64,000 nucleotides of DNA, taken from Sisyra terminalis. Its lineage: Eukaryota; Arthropoda; Insecta; Neuroptera; Sisyridae. The position numbers and the translations under genes are program-made. Of this stretch, positions 1-14,352 are shown in pieces; within the stretch, counting starts at the first letter, position 1; each line of letters begins with the position of its first letter. The notes under the pieces were generated by a model that saw nothing but the letters and a program-made list of their open reading frames with translations, was not told where the DNA came from and did not search any database. The DNA lies in NCBI GenBank assembly GCA_958496175.1, contig OY292280.1, positions 22,134,001 through 22,198,000 on the forward strand. The letters are read 5' to 3'.

Positions 1-640
1 ATCAACTTTAAGAATTTAATTCCGCAAAAAGAAAACAAAATAAGTTTTCTCGTAAATTCCAATAAGATATTCAACTCTTTTGTTGTTGTTGTACTATATT
101 TGTACAATAACATAGGAAATAATATGAGAAATATCGTGAAAAATCATATAGTTTGGAAGGCAATCTGCTTACACCAATGTACAAACAAAATAAATGGTTG
201 CATAAATGTTGCATTTAATAACATTTCTCGGGTAATTTTAGGGCTGCTTTATGGTTTAATTAGTAATTTGTAAGGGTTATTTGAAATTTTTCATAAAAAT
301 ATAAGTCCATCCGTACATGCTGTGCAAATTTTTCCGAAAACAAACCACATTTAAGGGATGAAATCGACAATCAAAGTGGCAGAAGAAATCATCAAACTTC
401 AAGTGTTTGTAACGTCTAGGGATCAAATAAGGGATGGTTTTCGATCCAGATAAAGTTTCGGGTTAGTAACAATGTATTAAACGATAATATAACAATCTAT
501 TTCAAATTCGAGAAAAGAAAATTTTTCACCAAAATAAACCGTGGGTTAACCATCGTTAATTTTTCACGAAAATCGTAAACTTTATAAATAAATTATTAAA
601 CAATGTCCTTACGTGAGGAGTGGAGTGAAAATTATTTTAT
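1..640 (+). repeat. Leader block F, copy 1 (array-proximal flank)
   Basis: This non-satellite block precedes array 1 and recurs almost unchanged at 29096 and 56488. It contains a short TTG microsatellite (about 80-92) and, at about 300-480, a stretch beginning TCCATCCGTACATGCTG. That stretch has relatives at 21015, 28615 and, reversed, 22041-22200. Near 440-475 is what looks like a collapsed remnant of a tRNA-like module; this copy reads GGGTTAGTAAC where the other two read GGGTTCGTAAC. From about 585 the sequence is already a partial, diverged satellite monomer (TTATTAAACAATG onwards) that grades into the array. The window opens inside a unit, so what lies to the left is inferred from the other copies. 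No coding sequence is seen. Confidence 0.9.
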
Positions 641-3600
641 CCTGAGTGCAAAAGGACAACCGCAATATCGTTTCAAACTTTCAAAAGGACTATTTTCTAA
701 TGCATAAAAAGGACATAAGGGATGTTTTCCTCACTAAATTAAAGTTGAATATTATAAACTAAACCATTCTTAACCACTATGCAAAAAAAAAAAAAGCATT
801 TGTTACGTATATCTTTGGAAAATTGAAACTGGAAATTAAATTGTTGAAAGTCAATGCGAAAATATTCGACTGATATTGGGTCACTTAATGAAGGTAATTT
901 TCATTACGAGGTCTAGTTTTCTCAACGGATTTTGAATTAAGGCTATCAAGTGAAATATAATAGGAAAAAAATTTTGTCCTGTGTGCCAAAAGACACCCGC
1001 AATATCGTTTCAAACTTTCAAAAAGGACAATTTTCTAATGCATAAAAAGGACATAAGGGATGTTTTCCTCACTAAATTAAAGTTGAATATTATAAACTAA
1101 ACCATTCTTAACCACTATGCAAAAAATAAAAAGCATTAGTTACGTATATCTTTGGAAAATTGAAACTGGAAATTAAATTGTTGAAAGTCTAAGCGAAAAA
1201 ATTCGACTGATAATGGGTCACTTAAAGAAGGTGACTTTTCATTATGAGTTCTAGTTTTCTCAACGGATTTTGAATTAAGGCTATCAAGTGAAATATAATA
1301 GAAAAAAAATTTTGTCCTGCGTGCCAAAAGACACCCGCAATATCGTTTCAAACTTTCAAAAAGGACAATTTTCTAATGCATAAAAACGACATAAGGGATG
1401 TTTTCCTCACTAAATTAAAGTTGAATATTATAAACTAAACCATTCTTAACCACTATGCAAAAAATAAAAAGCATTAGTTACGTATATCTTTGGAAAATTG
1501 AAACTGGAAATTAAAATGTTGAAAGTCTATGCGAAAAAATTCGACTGATATTGGGTCACTTAAAGAAGGTGACTTTTCATTACGAGGTCTAGTTTTCTCA
1601 ACGGATTTTGAATTAAGGCTATCAAGTGAAATATAATAGGAAAACAATTTTGTCCTGTGTGCCAAAAGACACCCGCAATATCGTTTCAAACTTTCAAAAA
1701 GGACAATTTTCTAATGCATAAAAAGGACATAAGGGATGTTTTCCTCACTAAATTAAAGTTGAATATTATAAACTAAACCATTCTTAACCACTATGCAAAA
1801 AATAAAAAGCATTTGTTACGTATATCTTTGGAAAATTGAAACTGGAAATTAAATTGTTGAAAGTCTATGCGAAAATATTCGACTGATATTGGGTCACTTA
1901 ATGAAGGAAATTTTCATTATGAGGTCTAGTTTTCTCATCGGATTTTGAATTAAGGCTATCAAGTGAAATATAATAGGAAAAAAATTTTGTCCTGTGTGCC
2001 AAAAGACACCCGCAATATCGTTTCAAACTTTCAAAAAGGACAATTTTCTAATGCATAAAAAGGACATAAGGGATGTTTTCCTCACTAAATTAAAGTTGAA
2101 TATTATAAACTAAACCATTCTTAACCACTATGCAAAAAATAAATACATTTGTTACGTATATCTTTGGAAAATTGAAACTGGAAATTAAATTGTTGAAAGT
2201 CTAAGCGAAAAAATTCGACTGATAATGGGTCACTTAAAGAAGGTGACTTTTCATTATGAGTTCTAGTTTTCTCAACGGATTTTGAATTAAGGCTATCAAG
2301 TGAAATATATTATAGAAAAAAAATTTTGTCCTGTGTGCCAAAAGACACCCGCAATATCGTTTCAAACTTTCAAAAAGGACAATTTTCTAATGCATAAAAA
2401 GGACATAAGGGATGTTTTCCTTCACAAAATTAAAGTAGAATATTATAAACTAAACCATTCTTAACCACTATGCATAAAATAAAAAGCATTTGTTACGTAT
2501 ATCTTTGGAAAATTAAAACTGGAAATTAAATAGATGAAAGTCTATGCGAAAAAATTCGACTGATATTGGGTCATTTAACGAAGGTGACTTTTCATTATGA
2601 GGTCTAGTTTTCTCAACGGAGTCTGAATTAAGGCTATCAAGTGAAATATAATAGGAAAAAAATTTTGTCCTGTGTGCCAAAAGACTCCCGCAATAACGTT
2701 TCAAACTTTCAAAAAGGACAATTTTCTAATGCATATAAAGGACATAAGGGATGTTTCCTTCACTAAATTAAAGTAGAATATTATAAACTAAAACATTCTT
2801 AACCACTATGCAAAAAATAAAAAGCATTTGTTACGTATATCTTTGGAAAATTGAAACTGGAAATTAAATTGTTGAAAGTCTAAGCGAAAAAATTCGACTG
2901 ATATTGGGTCACTTAAAGAAGGTGACTTTTCATTATGAGGTCTAGTTTTCTCAACGGATTATGAATTAAGGCTATCAAGTGAAATATAATAGGAAAAAAA
3001 TTTTGTCCTGTGTGCCAAAAGACACCCGCAATATCGTTTCAAACTTTCAAAAAGGACAATTTTCTAATGCATAAAAAGGACATAAGGGATGTTTTCCTCA
3101 CTAAATTAAAGTTGAATATTATAAACAAAACCATTCTTAACCACTATGCAAAAAATAAAAAGCATTTGTTACGTATATCTTTGGAAAATTGAAACTGGAA
3201 ATTAAATTGTTGAAAGTCTATGCGAAAAAATTCGACTGATATTGGGTCATTTAAAGAAGGTGACTTTTCATTATGAGGTCTAGTTTTCTCAACGGATTCT
3301 GAATTAAGGCTATCAAGTGAAATATAATAGGAAAAAAAATTTGTCCTGTGTGCCAAAAGACACCCGCAATATCGTTTCAAACTTTCAAAAAGGACAATTT
3401 TCTAATGCATAAAAAGGACATAAGGGATGTTTTCCTTCACAAAATTAAAGTAGAATATTATAAACTAAACCATTCTTAACCACTATGCATAAAATAAAAA
3501 GCATTTGTTACGTATATCTTTGGAAAATTAAAACTGGAAATTAAATAGATGAAAGTCTATGCGAAAAAATTCGACTGATATTGGGTCATTTAACGAAGGT

Positions 3601-6600
3601 GACTTTTCATTATGAGGTCTAGTTTTCTCAACGGAGTCTGAATTAAGGCTATCAAGTGAAATATAATAGGAAAAAAATTTTGTCCTGTGTGCCCAAAGAC
3701 ACCCGCAATATCGTTTCAAACTTTCAAATAGGGCAATTTTCTAATGCATAAAAAGGACATAAGGGATGTTTTCCTTCACTAAATTAAAGTAGAATATTAT
3801 AAACTAAACCATTCTTAACCACTATGCAAAAAATAAAAAGCTTTTGTTACGTATATCTTTGGAAAATTGAAACTGGAAATTAAATTGATGAAAGTCTATG
3901 CGAAAAAATTCGACTGATATTGGGTCATTTAAAGAAGGTGACTTTTCATTATGAGGTCTAGTTTTCTCAACGGATTCTGAATTAAGGCAATCAAGTGAAA
4001 TATAATAGGAAAACAATTTTGTCCTGTGTGCCAAAAGACACCCGCAATAACGTTTCAAACTTTCAAAAAGGACAATTTTCTAATGCATATAAAGGACATA
4101 AGGGATGTTTTCCTTCACTAAATTAAAGTAGAATATTATAAACTAAACCATTCTTAACCACTATGCAAAAAATAAAAAGCATTTGTTTCGTATATCTTTG
4201 GAAAATTGAAACTGGAAATTAAATTGATGAAAGTCTATGCGAAAAAATTCGACAGATATTGGGTCATTTAAAGAAGGTGACTTTTCATTATGAGGTCTAG
4301 TTTTCTCAACGGATTCTGAATTAAGGCAATCAAGTGAAATATAATAGGAAAAAAATTTTGTCCTGTGTGCCAAAAGACACCCGCAATAACGTTTCAAACT
4401 TTCAAAAAGGACAATTTTCTAATGCATATAAAGGACATAAGGGATGTTTTCCTTCACTAAATTAAAGTAGAATATTGTAAACTAAAACATTCTTAACCAC
4501 TATGCAAAAAATAAAAAGCATTTGTTACGTATATCATTGGAAAATTGAAACTGGAAATTAAATTGTTGAAAGTCTAAGCGAAAAAATTCGACTGATATTG
4601 GGTCACTTAAAGAAGGTGACTTTTCATTATGAGGTCTAGTTTTCTCAACGGATTTTGAAATAAGGCTATCAAGTGAAATATAATAGAAAAACAATTTTGT
4701 CCTGTGTGCCAAAAGACACCCGCAATATCGTTTCAAACTTTCAAAAAGGACAATTTTCTAATGCATAAAAAGGACATAAGGGATGTTTTCCTCACTAAAT
4801 TAAAGTTGAATATTATAAACTAAACCATTCTTAACCACTATGCAAAAAATAAAAAGCATTTGTTACGTATATCTTTGGAAAATTGAAACTGGAAATTAAA
4901 TTGTTGAAAGTCTATGCGAAAAAATTCGACTGATATTGGATCACTTAAAGAAGGTGACTTTTCATTATGAGGTCTAGTTTTCTCAACGGATTTTGAATTA
5001 AGGCTATCAAGTGAAATATAATAGGAAATCAATTTTGTCCTGTGTGCCAAAAGACACCCGCAATATCGTTTCAAACTTTCAAAAAGGACAATTTTCTAAT
5101 GCATAAAAAGGACATAAGGGATGTTTTCCTCACTAAATTAAAGTTGAATATTATAAACTAAACCATTCTTAACCACTATGCAAAAAATAAAAAGCATTTG
5201 TTACGTATATCTTTGGAAAATTGAAACTGGAAATTAAATTGATAAAAGTCTATGCGAAAAAATTCGACTGATATTGGGTCACTTAAAGAAGGTGACTTTT
5301 CATTATGAGGTCTAGTTTTCTCAACGGATTTTGAATTAAGGCTATCAAGTGAAATATAATAGGAAATCAATTTTGTCCTGTGTGCCAAAAGACACCCGCA
5401 ATATCGTTTCAAACTTTCAAAAAGGACAATTTTCTAATGCATAAAAAGGACATAAGGGATGTTTTCCTTCACTAAATTAAATTAGAATATTATAAACTAA
5501 ACCATTCTTAACCACTATGCAAAAAATAAAAGCATTTGTTACGTATATCTTTGGAAAATTGAAACTGGAATTTAAATTTGTGAAAGTCTATGCGAAAAAA
5601 TTCGACTGATATTGGGTCATTTAAAGAAGGTGACTTTTCATTATGAAGTCTAGTTTTATCAACGGATTCTGAATTAAGGCTATCAAGTGAAATATAATAG
5701 GAAATCAATTTTGTCCTGTGTGCCAAAAGACACCCGCAATATCGTTTCAAACTTTCAAAAAGGACAATTTTCTAATGCATAAAAAGGACATAAGGGATGT
5801 TTTCCTCACTAAATTAACGTTGAATATTATAAACTAAACCATTCTTAACCACTATGCAAAAAATGAAAAGCATTTGTTACGTATATCTTTGGAAAATTGA
5901 AACTAAAAATTAAATTGTTGAAAGTCTAAGCGAAAAAATTCGACTGATATTGGGTCACTTAAAGAAGGTGACTTTTCATTATGAGGTCTAGTTTTCTCAA
6001 CGTATTTTGAATTAAGGCTATCAAGTGAAATATAATAGGAAAAAAATTTTGTCCTGTGTGCCAAAAGACATCCGCAATATCGTTTCATACTTTCATAAAG
6101 GACAATTTTTTAATGCATAAAAAGGACATAAGGGATGTTTTCCTCACTAAATTAAAGTTGAATATTATAAACTATACCATTCTTAACCACTATGCAAAAA
6201 ATAAAAAGCATTTGTTACGAATATCTTTGGAAAATTGAAACTGGAAATTAAATTGTTGAAAGTCAATGCGAAAAAATTCGACTGACATTGGGTCATTTGA
6301 AGAAGGTGACTTTTCATTATGAGGTCTAGTTTTCTCAACGGATTCTGATTTAAGGCTATCAAGTGAAATATAATAGGAAATCAATTTTGTCCTGTGTGCC
6401 AAAAGACACCCGCAATATCGTTTCAAACTTTCAAAAAGGACAATTTTCTAATGCATAAAAAGGACATAAGGGATGTTTTCCTCACTAAATTAAAGTTGAA
6501 TATTATAAACTATACCATTCTTAACCACTATGCAAAAAATAAAAAGCATTTGTTACGAATATCTTTGGAAAATTGAAACTGGAAATTAAATTGTTGAAAG

Positions 6601-8405
6601 TCTATGCGAAAAAATTCGACTGACATTGGGTCATTTGAAGAAGGTGACTTTTCATTATGAGGTCTAGTTTTCTCAACGGATTCTGAATTAAGGCTATCAA
6701 GTGAAATATAATAGGAAATCAATTTTGTCCTGTGTGCCAAAAGACACCCGCAATATCGTTTCAAACTTTCAAAAAGGACAATTTTCTAATGCATAAGAAG
6801 GACATAAGGGATGTTTTCCTCTCTAAATTAAAGTTGAATATTATAAACTAAACCATTCTTAACCACTATGCAAAAAATAAAAAGCATTTGTTACGTATAT
6901 CTTTGGAAAATTGAAACTAGAAATTAAATTGTTGAAAGTCTATGCGAAAAAATTCGACTGATATTGGGTCATTTAAAGAAGGTGACTTTTCATTATGAGG
7001 TCTAGTTTTCTCTACGGATTCTGAATTAAGGCTATCAAGTGAAATATAATAGGAAATCAATTTTGTCCTGTGTGCCTAAAGACACCCGCAATATCGTTTC
7101 AGACTTTCAAAAAGGACAATTTTCTAATGCATAAAAAGGACATAAGGGATGTTTTCCTCACTAAATTATAGTTGAATATTATAAACTAAACCATTCTTAA
7201 CCACTATGCAAAAAATAAAAAGCATTTGTTACGTATATCTTTGGAAAATTGAAACTGGAATTTAAATTGTTGAAAGTCTAAGCGAAAAAATTCGACTGAT
7301 ATTGGGTCACTTAAAGAAGGTTACTTTTCATTATGAGTTCTAGTTTTCTCAACGGATTTTGAATTAAGGCTATCAAGTGAAATATAATAGAAAACAAAAT
7401 TTTGTCCTGTGTGCCAAAAGACACCCGCAATATCGTTTCAAACTTTCAAAAAGGACAATTTTCTAATGCATATAAAGGACATAAGGGATGTTTTCCTTCA
7501 CTAAATTAAAGTAGAATATTATAAACTAAACCATTCTTAACCACTATGCAAAAAATAAAAAGCATTTGTTACGTATATCTTTGGAAAATTGAAACTGGAA
7601 ATTAAATTGATGAAAGTCTATGCGAAAAAATTCGACTGATATTGGGTCATTTAAAGAAGGTGACTTTTCATTATGAGGTCTAGTTTTCTCAACGGATTTT
7701 GAATTAAGGCAATCAAGTGAAATATAATAGGAAAACAATTTTGTCCTGTGAGCCAAAAGACACCCGCAATATCGTTTCAAACTTTCAAAAAGGACAATTT
7801 TCTAATGCATAAAAAGGACATAAGGGACGTTTTCCTCACTAAATTAAAGTTGAATATTATAAACTAAACCATTCTTAACCACTATACAAAAAATAAAAAG
7901 CATTTGTTACGTATATCTTTGGAAAATTGAAACTGGAAATTAAATTGATGAAAGTCTATGCGAAAAAATTCGACTGATATTGGGTCATTTAAAGAAGGTG
8001 ACTTTTCATTATGAGGTCTAGTTTTCTCAACGGATTCTGAATTAAGGCTATCAAGTGAAATATAATAGGAAAACAATTTTGTCCTGTGTGCCAAAAGACA
8101 CCCGCATTATCGTTTCAAACTTTCAAAAAGGACAATTTTCTAATGCATATAAAGGGCATAAGGGATGTTTTCCTTCACTAAATTAAAGTAGAATATTATA
8201 AACTAAACCATTCTTATCCACTATGCAAAAAATAAAAAGCATTTGTTACGTATATCTTTGGAAAATTGAAACTGGAAATTAAATTGTTGAAAGTCTAAGC
8301 GAAAAAATTCGACTGATATTGGGTCACTTAAAGAAGGTGACTTTTCATTATGAGTTCTAGTTTTCTCAACGGATTTTGAATTAAGGCTATCAAGTGAAAT
8401 ATAAT

Positions 8406-9090
8406 AGAAAACAAAATTTTGTCCTGTGTGCGAAAAGACACCCGCAATATCGTTTCAAACTTTCAAAAAGGACAATTTTCTAATGCATAAAAAGGACATA
8501 AGGGATGTTTTCCTTCACTAAATTAAAGTAGAATATTATAAACTAAACCATTCTTAACCACTATGCAAAAAATAAAAAGCATTTGTTACGTATATCTTTG
8601 GAAAATTGAAACTGGAAATTAAATTGATGAAAGTCTATGCGAAAAAATTCGACTGATATTGGGTCATTTAAAGAAGGTGACTTTTCATTATGAGGTCTAG
8701 TTTTCTCAACGGATTTTGAATTAAGGCTATCAAGTGAAATATAATAGAAAACAAAATTTTGTCCTGTGTGCGAAAAGACACCCGCAATATCGTTTCAAAC
8801 TTTCAAAAAGGACAATTTTCTAATGCATAAAAAGGACATAAGGGATGTTTTCCTTCACTAAATTAAAGTAGAATATTATAAACTAAACCATTCTTAACCA
8901 CTATGCAAAAAATAAAAAGCATTTGTTACGTATATCTTTGGAAAATTGAAACTGGAAATTAAATTGATGAAAGTCTATGCGAAAAAATTCGACTGATATT
9001 GGGTCATTTAAAGAAGGTGACTTTTCATTATGAGGTCTAGTTTTCTCAACGGATTCTGAATTAAGGCTATCAAGTGAAATATAATAGGAA
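8406..9090 (+). repeat. Adjacent near-identical satellite monomers
   Basis: Two consecutive monomers share private variants, including GTGTGCGAAAAGACAC in place of GTGTGCCAAAAGACAC and an AACAAAATTTTG junction, at about 8406 and 8749. This indicates recent duplication of a single monomer, probably by unequal exchange or slippage. Confidence 0.7.
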
Positions 9091-9439
9091 ATCAATTTTG
9101 TCCTGTGTGCCAAAAGACACCCGCAATATCGTTTCAAACTTTCAAAAAGAACAATTTTCTAATGCATAAAAAGGACATAAGGGATGTTTTCCTCACTAAA
9201 TTATAGTTGAATATTATAAACTAAACCATCCTTAACCACTATGCAAAAAATAAAAAGCATTTGTTACGTATATCTTTGGAAAATTGAAACTGGAAATTAA
9301 ATTGTTGAAAGTGTAAGCGAAAAAATTCGACTGATATTGGGTCCCTTAAAGAAGGTGACTTTTCATTATGAGTTCTAGTTTTCTCAACGGATTTTGAATT
9401 AAGGCTATCAAGTGAAATATAATAGAAAAAAAATTTTGT

Positions 9440-10190
9440 CCTGTGTGCCAAAAGACACCCGCAATATCGTTTCAAACTTTCAAAAAGGACAATTTTCTAA
9501 TGCATATAAAGGACATAAGGGATGTTTTCCTTCACTAAATTAAAGTAGAATATTATAAACTAAACCATTCTTAACCACTATGCAAAAAATAAAAAGCATT
9601 TGTTACGTATATCTTTGGAAAATTGAAACTGGAAATTAAATTGATGAAAGTCTATGCGAAAAAATTCGACTGATATTGGGTCATTTAATGAAGGTGACTT
9701 TTCATTATGAGGTCTAGTTTTCTCAACGGATTCTGAATTAAGGCTATCAAGTGAAATTTAATAGGAAAAAAATTTTGTCCTGTGTGCCAAAAGACATCCG
9801 CAATATCGTTTCATACTTTCAAAAAGGACAATTTTTTAATGCATAAAAAGGACATAAGGGATGTTTTCCTCACTAAATTAAAGTTGAATATTATAAACTA
9901 TACCATTCTTAACCACTATGCAAAAAATAAAAAGCATTTGTTACGAATATCTTTGGAAAATTGAAACTGGAAATTAAATTGTTGAAAGTCTATGCGAAAA
10001 AATTCGACTGACATTGGGTCATTTGAAGAAGGTGACTTTTCATTATGAGGTCTAGTTTTCTCAACGGATTCTGAATTAAGGCTATCAAGTGAAATATAAT
10101 AGGAAATCAATTTTGTCCTGTGTGCCAAAAGACACCCGCAATATCGTTTCAAACTTTCAAAAAGGACAATTTTCAAATGCATATAAAGGA
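9440..10190 (+). repeat. Two-monomer satellite block, left copy
   Basis: This block carries private variants: AAATTTAATAGG, GACATCCGCAATATC, TTTCATACTTTC, TTTTTTAATGC and CTATACCATTC. The same set recurs 8,460 bp (25 monomers) downstream at 17900-18650. A related block lies about 3,726 bp upstream near 6020-6440. It shows that groups of monomers, not single units, have been copied within the array. Confidence 0.8.
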
Positions 10191-10629
10191 CATAAGGGAT
10201 GTTTTCCTCACTAAATTAAAGTTGAATATTATAAACTAAACCATTCTTAACCACTATGCAAAAAATAAAAAGCATTTGTTACGTATATCATTGGAAAATT
10301 GAAACTGGAAATTAAATTGTTGAAAGTCTAAGCGAAAAAATTCTACTGATATTGGGTCACTTAAAGAAGGTGACTTTTCATTATGAGGTCTAGTTTTCTC
10401 AACGGATTCTGAATTAAGGCTATCAAGTGAAATATAATAGGAAATCAATTTTGTCCTGTGTGCCAAAAGACACCCGCAATATCGTTTCAAACTTTCAAAA
10501 AGGACAATTTTCTAATGCATAAAAAGGACATAAGGGATGTTTTCCTCTCTAAATTAAAGTTGAATATTATAAACTAAACCATTCTTAACCACTATGGAAA
10601 AAATAAAAAGCATTTGTTACGTATATCTT

Positions 10630-13600
10630 TGGAAAATTGAAACAGGAAATTAAATTGTTGAAAGTCTATGCGAAAAAATTCGACTGATATTGGGTCATTT
10701 AAAGAAGGTGACTTTTCATTATGAGGTCTAGTTTTCTCTACGGATTCTGAATTAAGGCTATCAAGTGAAATATAATAGGAAATCAATTTTGTCCTGTGTG
10801 CCAAAAGACACCCGCAATATCGTTTCAAACTTTCAAAAAGGACAAATTTCTAATGCATAAAAAGGACATAAGGGATGTTTTCCTCACTAAATTATAGTTG
10901 AATATTATAAACTAAACCATTCTTAATCACTATGCAAAAAATAAAAAGCATTTGTTACGTATATCTTTGGAAAATTGAAACTGGAAATTAAATTGATGAA
11001 AGTCTATGCGAAAAAATTCGACTGATATTGGGTCATTTAAAGAAGGTGACTTTTCATTATGAGGTCTAGTTTTCTCAACGGATTTTGAATTAAGGCAATC
11101 AAGTGAAATATAATAGGAAAAAAATTTTGTCCTGTGAGCCAAAAGACACCCGCAATATCGTTTCAAACTTTCAAAAAGGACAATTTTCTAATGCATAAAA
11201 AGGACATAAGGGACGTTTTCCTCACTAAATTAAAGTTGAATATTATAAACTAAACCATTCTTAACCACTATGCAAAAAATAAAAAGCATTTGTTACGTAT
11301 AACTTTGGAAAATTGAAACTGGAAATTAAATTGTTGAAAGTCTATGCGAAAAAATTCGACTGATATTGGGTCATTTAAAGAAGGTGACTTTTCATTATGA
11401 GGTCTAGTTTTCTCAACGGATTCTGAATTAAGGCTATCAAGTGAAATATAATAGGAAATCAATTTTGTCCTGTGTGCCAAAAGACACCCGCAATATCGTT
11501 TCAAACTTTCAAAAAGGACAATTTTCTAATGCATAAAAAGGACATAAGGGATGTTTTCCTTCACTAATTTAAAGATGAATATTATAAACTAAACCATTCT
11601 TAACCACTATGCAAAAAATAAAATGCATTTGTTACGTACATTTTTGGAAAATTGAAACTGGAAATTAAATTGATGAAAGTCTATGCGAAAAAATTCGACT
11701 GATATTGGGTCATTTAATGAAGGTGACTTTTCATTATGAGGTCTAGTTTTCTCAACGGATTCTGAATTAAGGCTATCAAGTGAAATATAATAGGAAAACA
11801 ATTTTGTCCTGTGTGCCAAAAGACACCCGCAATATCGTTTCAAACTTTCAAAAAGGACAAATTTCTAATGCATAAAAAGGACATAAGGGATGTTTTCCTT
11901 CACTAATTTAAAGATGAATATTATAAACTAAACCATTCTTAACCACTATGCAAAAAATAAAAAGCATTTGTTACGTACATTTTTGGAAAATTGAAACTGG
12001 AAATTAAATTGATGAAAGTCTATGCGAAAAAATTCGACTGATATTGGGTCATTTAATGAAGGTGACTTTTCATTATGAGGTCTAGTTTTCTCAACGGATT
12101 CTGAATTAAGGCTATCAAGTGAAATATAATAGGAAAACAATTTTGTCCTGTGTGCCAAAAGACACCCGCATTATCGTTTCAAACTTTCAAAAAGGACAAT
12201 TTTCTAATGCATAAAAAGGACATAAGGGATGTTTTCCTCACTAAATTAAAGTTGAATATTATAAACTATACCATTCTTAACCACTATGCAAAAATAAAAA
12301 GCATTTGTTACGTATATCTTTGGAAAATTGAAACTGGAAATTATATTGTTGAAAGTCTATGCGAAAAAATTCGACTGATATTGGGTCATTTAAAGAAGGT
12401 GACTTTTCATTATGAGGTCTAGTTTTCTCAACGGATTCTGAATTAAGGCTATCAAGTGAAATATAATAGGAAATCAATTTTGTCCTGTGTGCCAAAAGAC
12501 ACCCGCAATATCGTTTCAAACTTTCAAAAAGGACAATTTTCTAATGCATAAAAAGGACATACGGGATGTTTTCCTTCTCTAATTTAAAGATGAATATTAT
12601 AAACTAAACCATTCTTAACCACTATGCAAAAAATAAAAAGCATTTGTTACGTACATTTTTGGAAAATTGAAACTGGAAATTAAATTGATGAAAGTCTATG
12701 CGAAAAAATTCGACTGATATTGGGTCATTTAATGAAGGTGACTTTTCATTATGAGGTCTAGTTTTCTCAACGGATTCTGAATTAAGGCTATCAAGTGAAA
12801 TATAATAGGAAAACAATTTTGTCCTGTGTGCCAAAAGACACCCGCATTATCGTTTCAAACTTTCTAAAAGGACAATTTTCTAATGCATATAAAGGACATA
12901 AGGGATGTTTTCCTTCACTAAATTAATGTTGAATATTATAAACTAAACCATTCTTAACCACTATGCAAAAATAAAAAGCATTTGTTTCGTATATCTTTGG
13001 AAAATTGAAACTGGAAATTAAATTGTTGAAAGTCTAAGCGAAAAAATTCGACTGATATTGGGTCATTTAAAGAAGGTGACTTTTCATTATGAGGTCTAGT
13101 TTTCTCAACGGATTCTGAATTAAGGCTATCAAGTGAAATATAATAGGAAATCAATTTTGTCCTGTGTGCCAAAAGACACCCGCAATATCGTTTCAAACTT
13201 TCAAAAAGGACAATTTTCTAATGCATAAAAAGGACATAAGGGATGTTTTCCTTCACTAATTTAAAGATGAATATTATAAACTAAACCATTCTTAACCACT
13301 ATGCAAAAAATAAAAAGCATTTGTTACGTACATTTTTGGAAAATTGAACCTGGAAATTAAATTGATGAAAGTCTATGCGAAAAAATTCGACTGATATTGG
13401 GTCATTTAATGAAGGTGACTTTTCATTATGAGGTCTAGTTTTCTCAACGGATTCTGAATTAAGGCTATCAAGTGAAATATAATAGGAAAACAATTTTGTC
13501 CGGTGTGCCCAAAGACACCCGCAATATCGTTTCAAACTTTCAAAAAGGACAATTTTCTAATGCATATAAAGGACATAAGGGATGTTTTCCTTCACTAAAT

Positions 13601-14352
13601 TAAAGTAGAATATTATAAACTAAACCATTCTTAACCACTATGCAAAAAATAAAAAGCATTTGTTACGTATATCTTTGGAAAATTGAAACTGGAAATTAAA
13701 TTGTTGAAAGTCTAAGCGAAAAAATTCGACTGATATTGGGTCATTTAAAGAAGGTGACTTTTCATTATGAGGTCTAGTTTTCTCAACGGATTCTGAATTA
13801 AGGCTATCAAGTGAAATATAATAGGAAATCAATTTTGTCCTGTGTGCCAAACGACACCCGCAATATCGTTTCAAACTTTCAAAAAGGACAATTTTCTAAT
13901 GCATAAAAAGGACATAAGGGATGTTTTCCTCACTAAATTAAAGTAGAATATTATAAACTAAACCATTCTTAACCACTATGCAAAAAATAAAAAGCATTTG
14001 TTTCGTATATCTTTGGAAAATTGATACTGGAAATTAAATTGATGAAAGTCTATGCGAAAAAATTCGACTGATATTGGGTCATTTAAAGAAGGTGACTTTT
14101 CATTTTGAGGTCTAGTTTTCTCAACGGATTCTGAATTAAGGCTATCAAGTGAAATATAATAGGAAAACAATTTTGTCCTGTGTGCCAAAAGACACCCGCA
14201 ATATCGTTTCAAACTTTCAAAAAGGACAATTTTCTAATGCATATAAAGGACATAAGGGATGTTTTCCTTCACTAAATTAAAGTAGAATATTATAAACTAA
14301 ACCATTCTTAACCACTATGCAAAAAATAAAAAGCATTTGTTACGTATATCTT
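10630..14352 (+). repeat. 11-monomer higher-order repeat, copy 1
   Basis: A block of 11 satellite monomers followed directly by a nearly identical block. Private variants recur exactly 3,723 bp later: GTATAACTTTGG, AATAAAATGCATTTG, ACGGGATGTTTTCCTTCTC, GTCCGGTGTGCCC, CAAACGACACC and CATTTTGAGGTC. Individual neighbouring monomers differ far more from each other than the two blocks do, which is the hallmark of a higher-order repeat. The left border is near 10620-10640, where upstream similarity stops (CTCTCT versus CTTCACT). Confidence 0.9.

Noticed and set aside
3010..3192. + strand reading frames of 60-90 codons in some monomers (also 6056, 9782, 12150, 15873, 18242)
   Set aside because: They begin at GTG/TTG-type starts, occur only where a chance substitution removes a stop, and overlap the - strand frame; they are repeat shadows.
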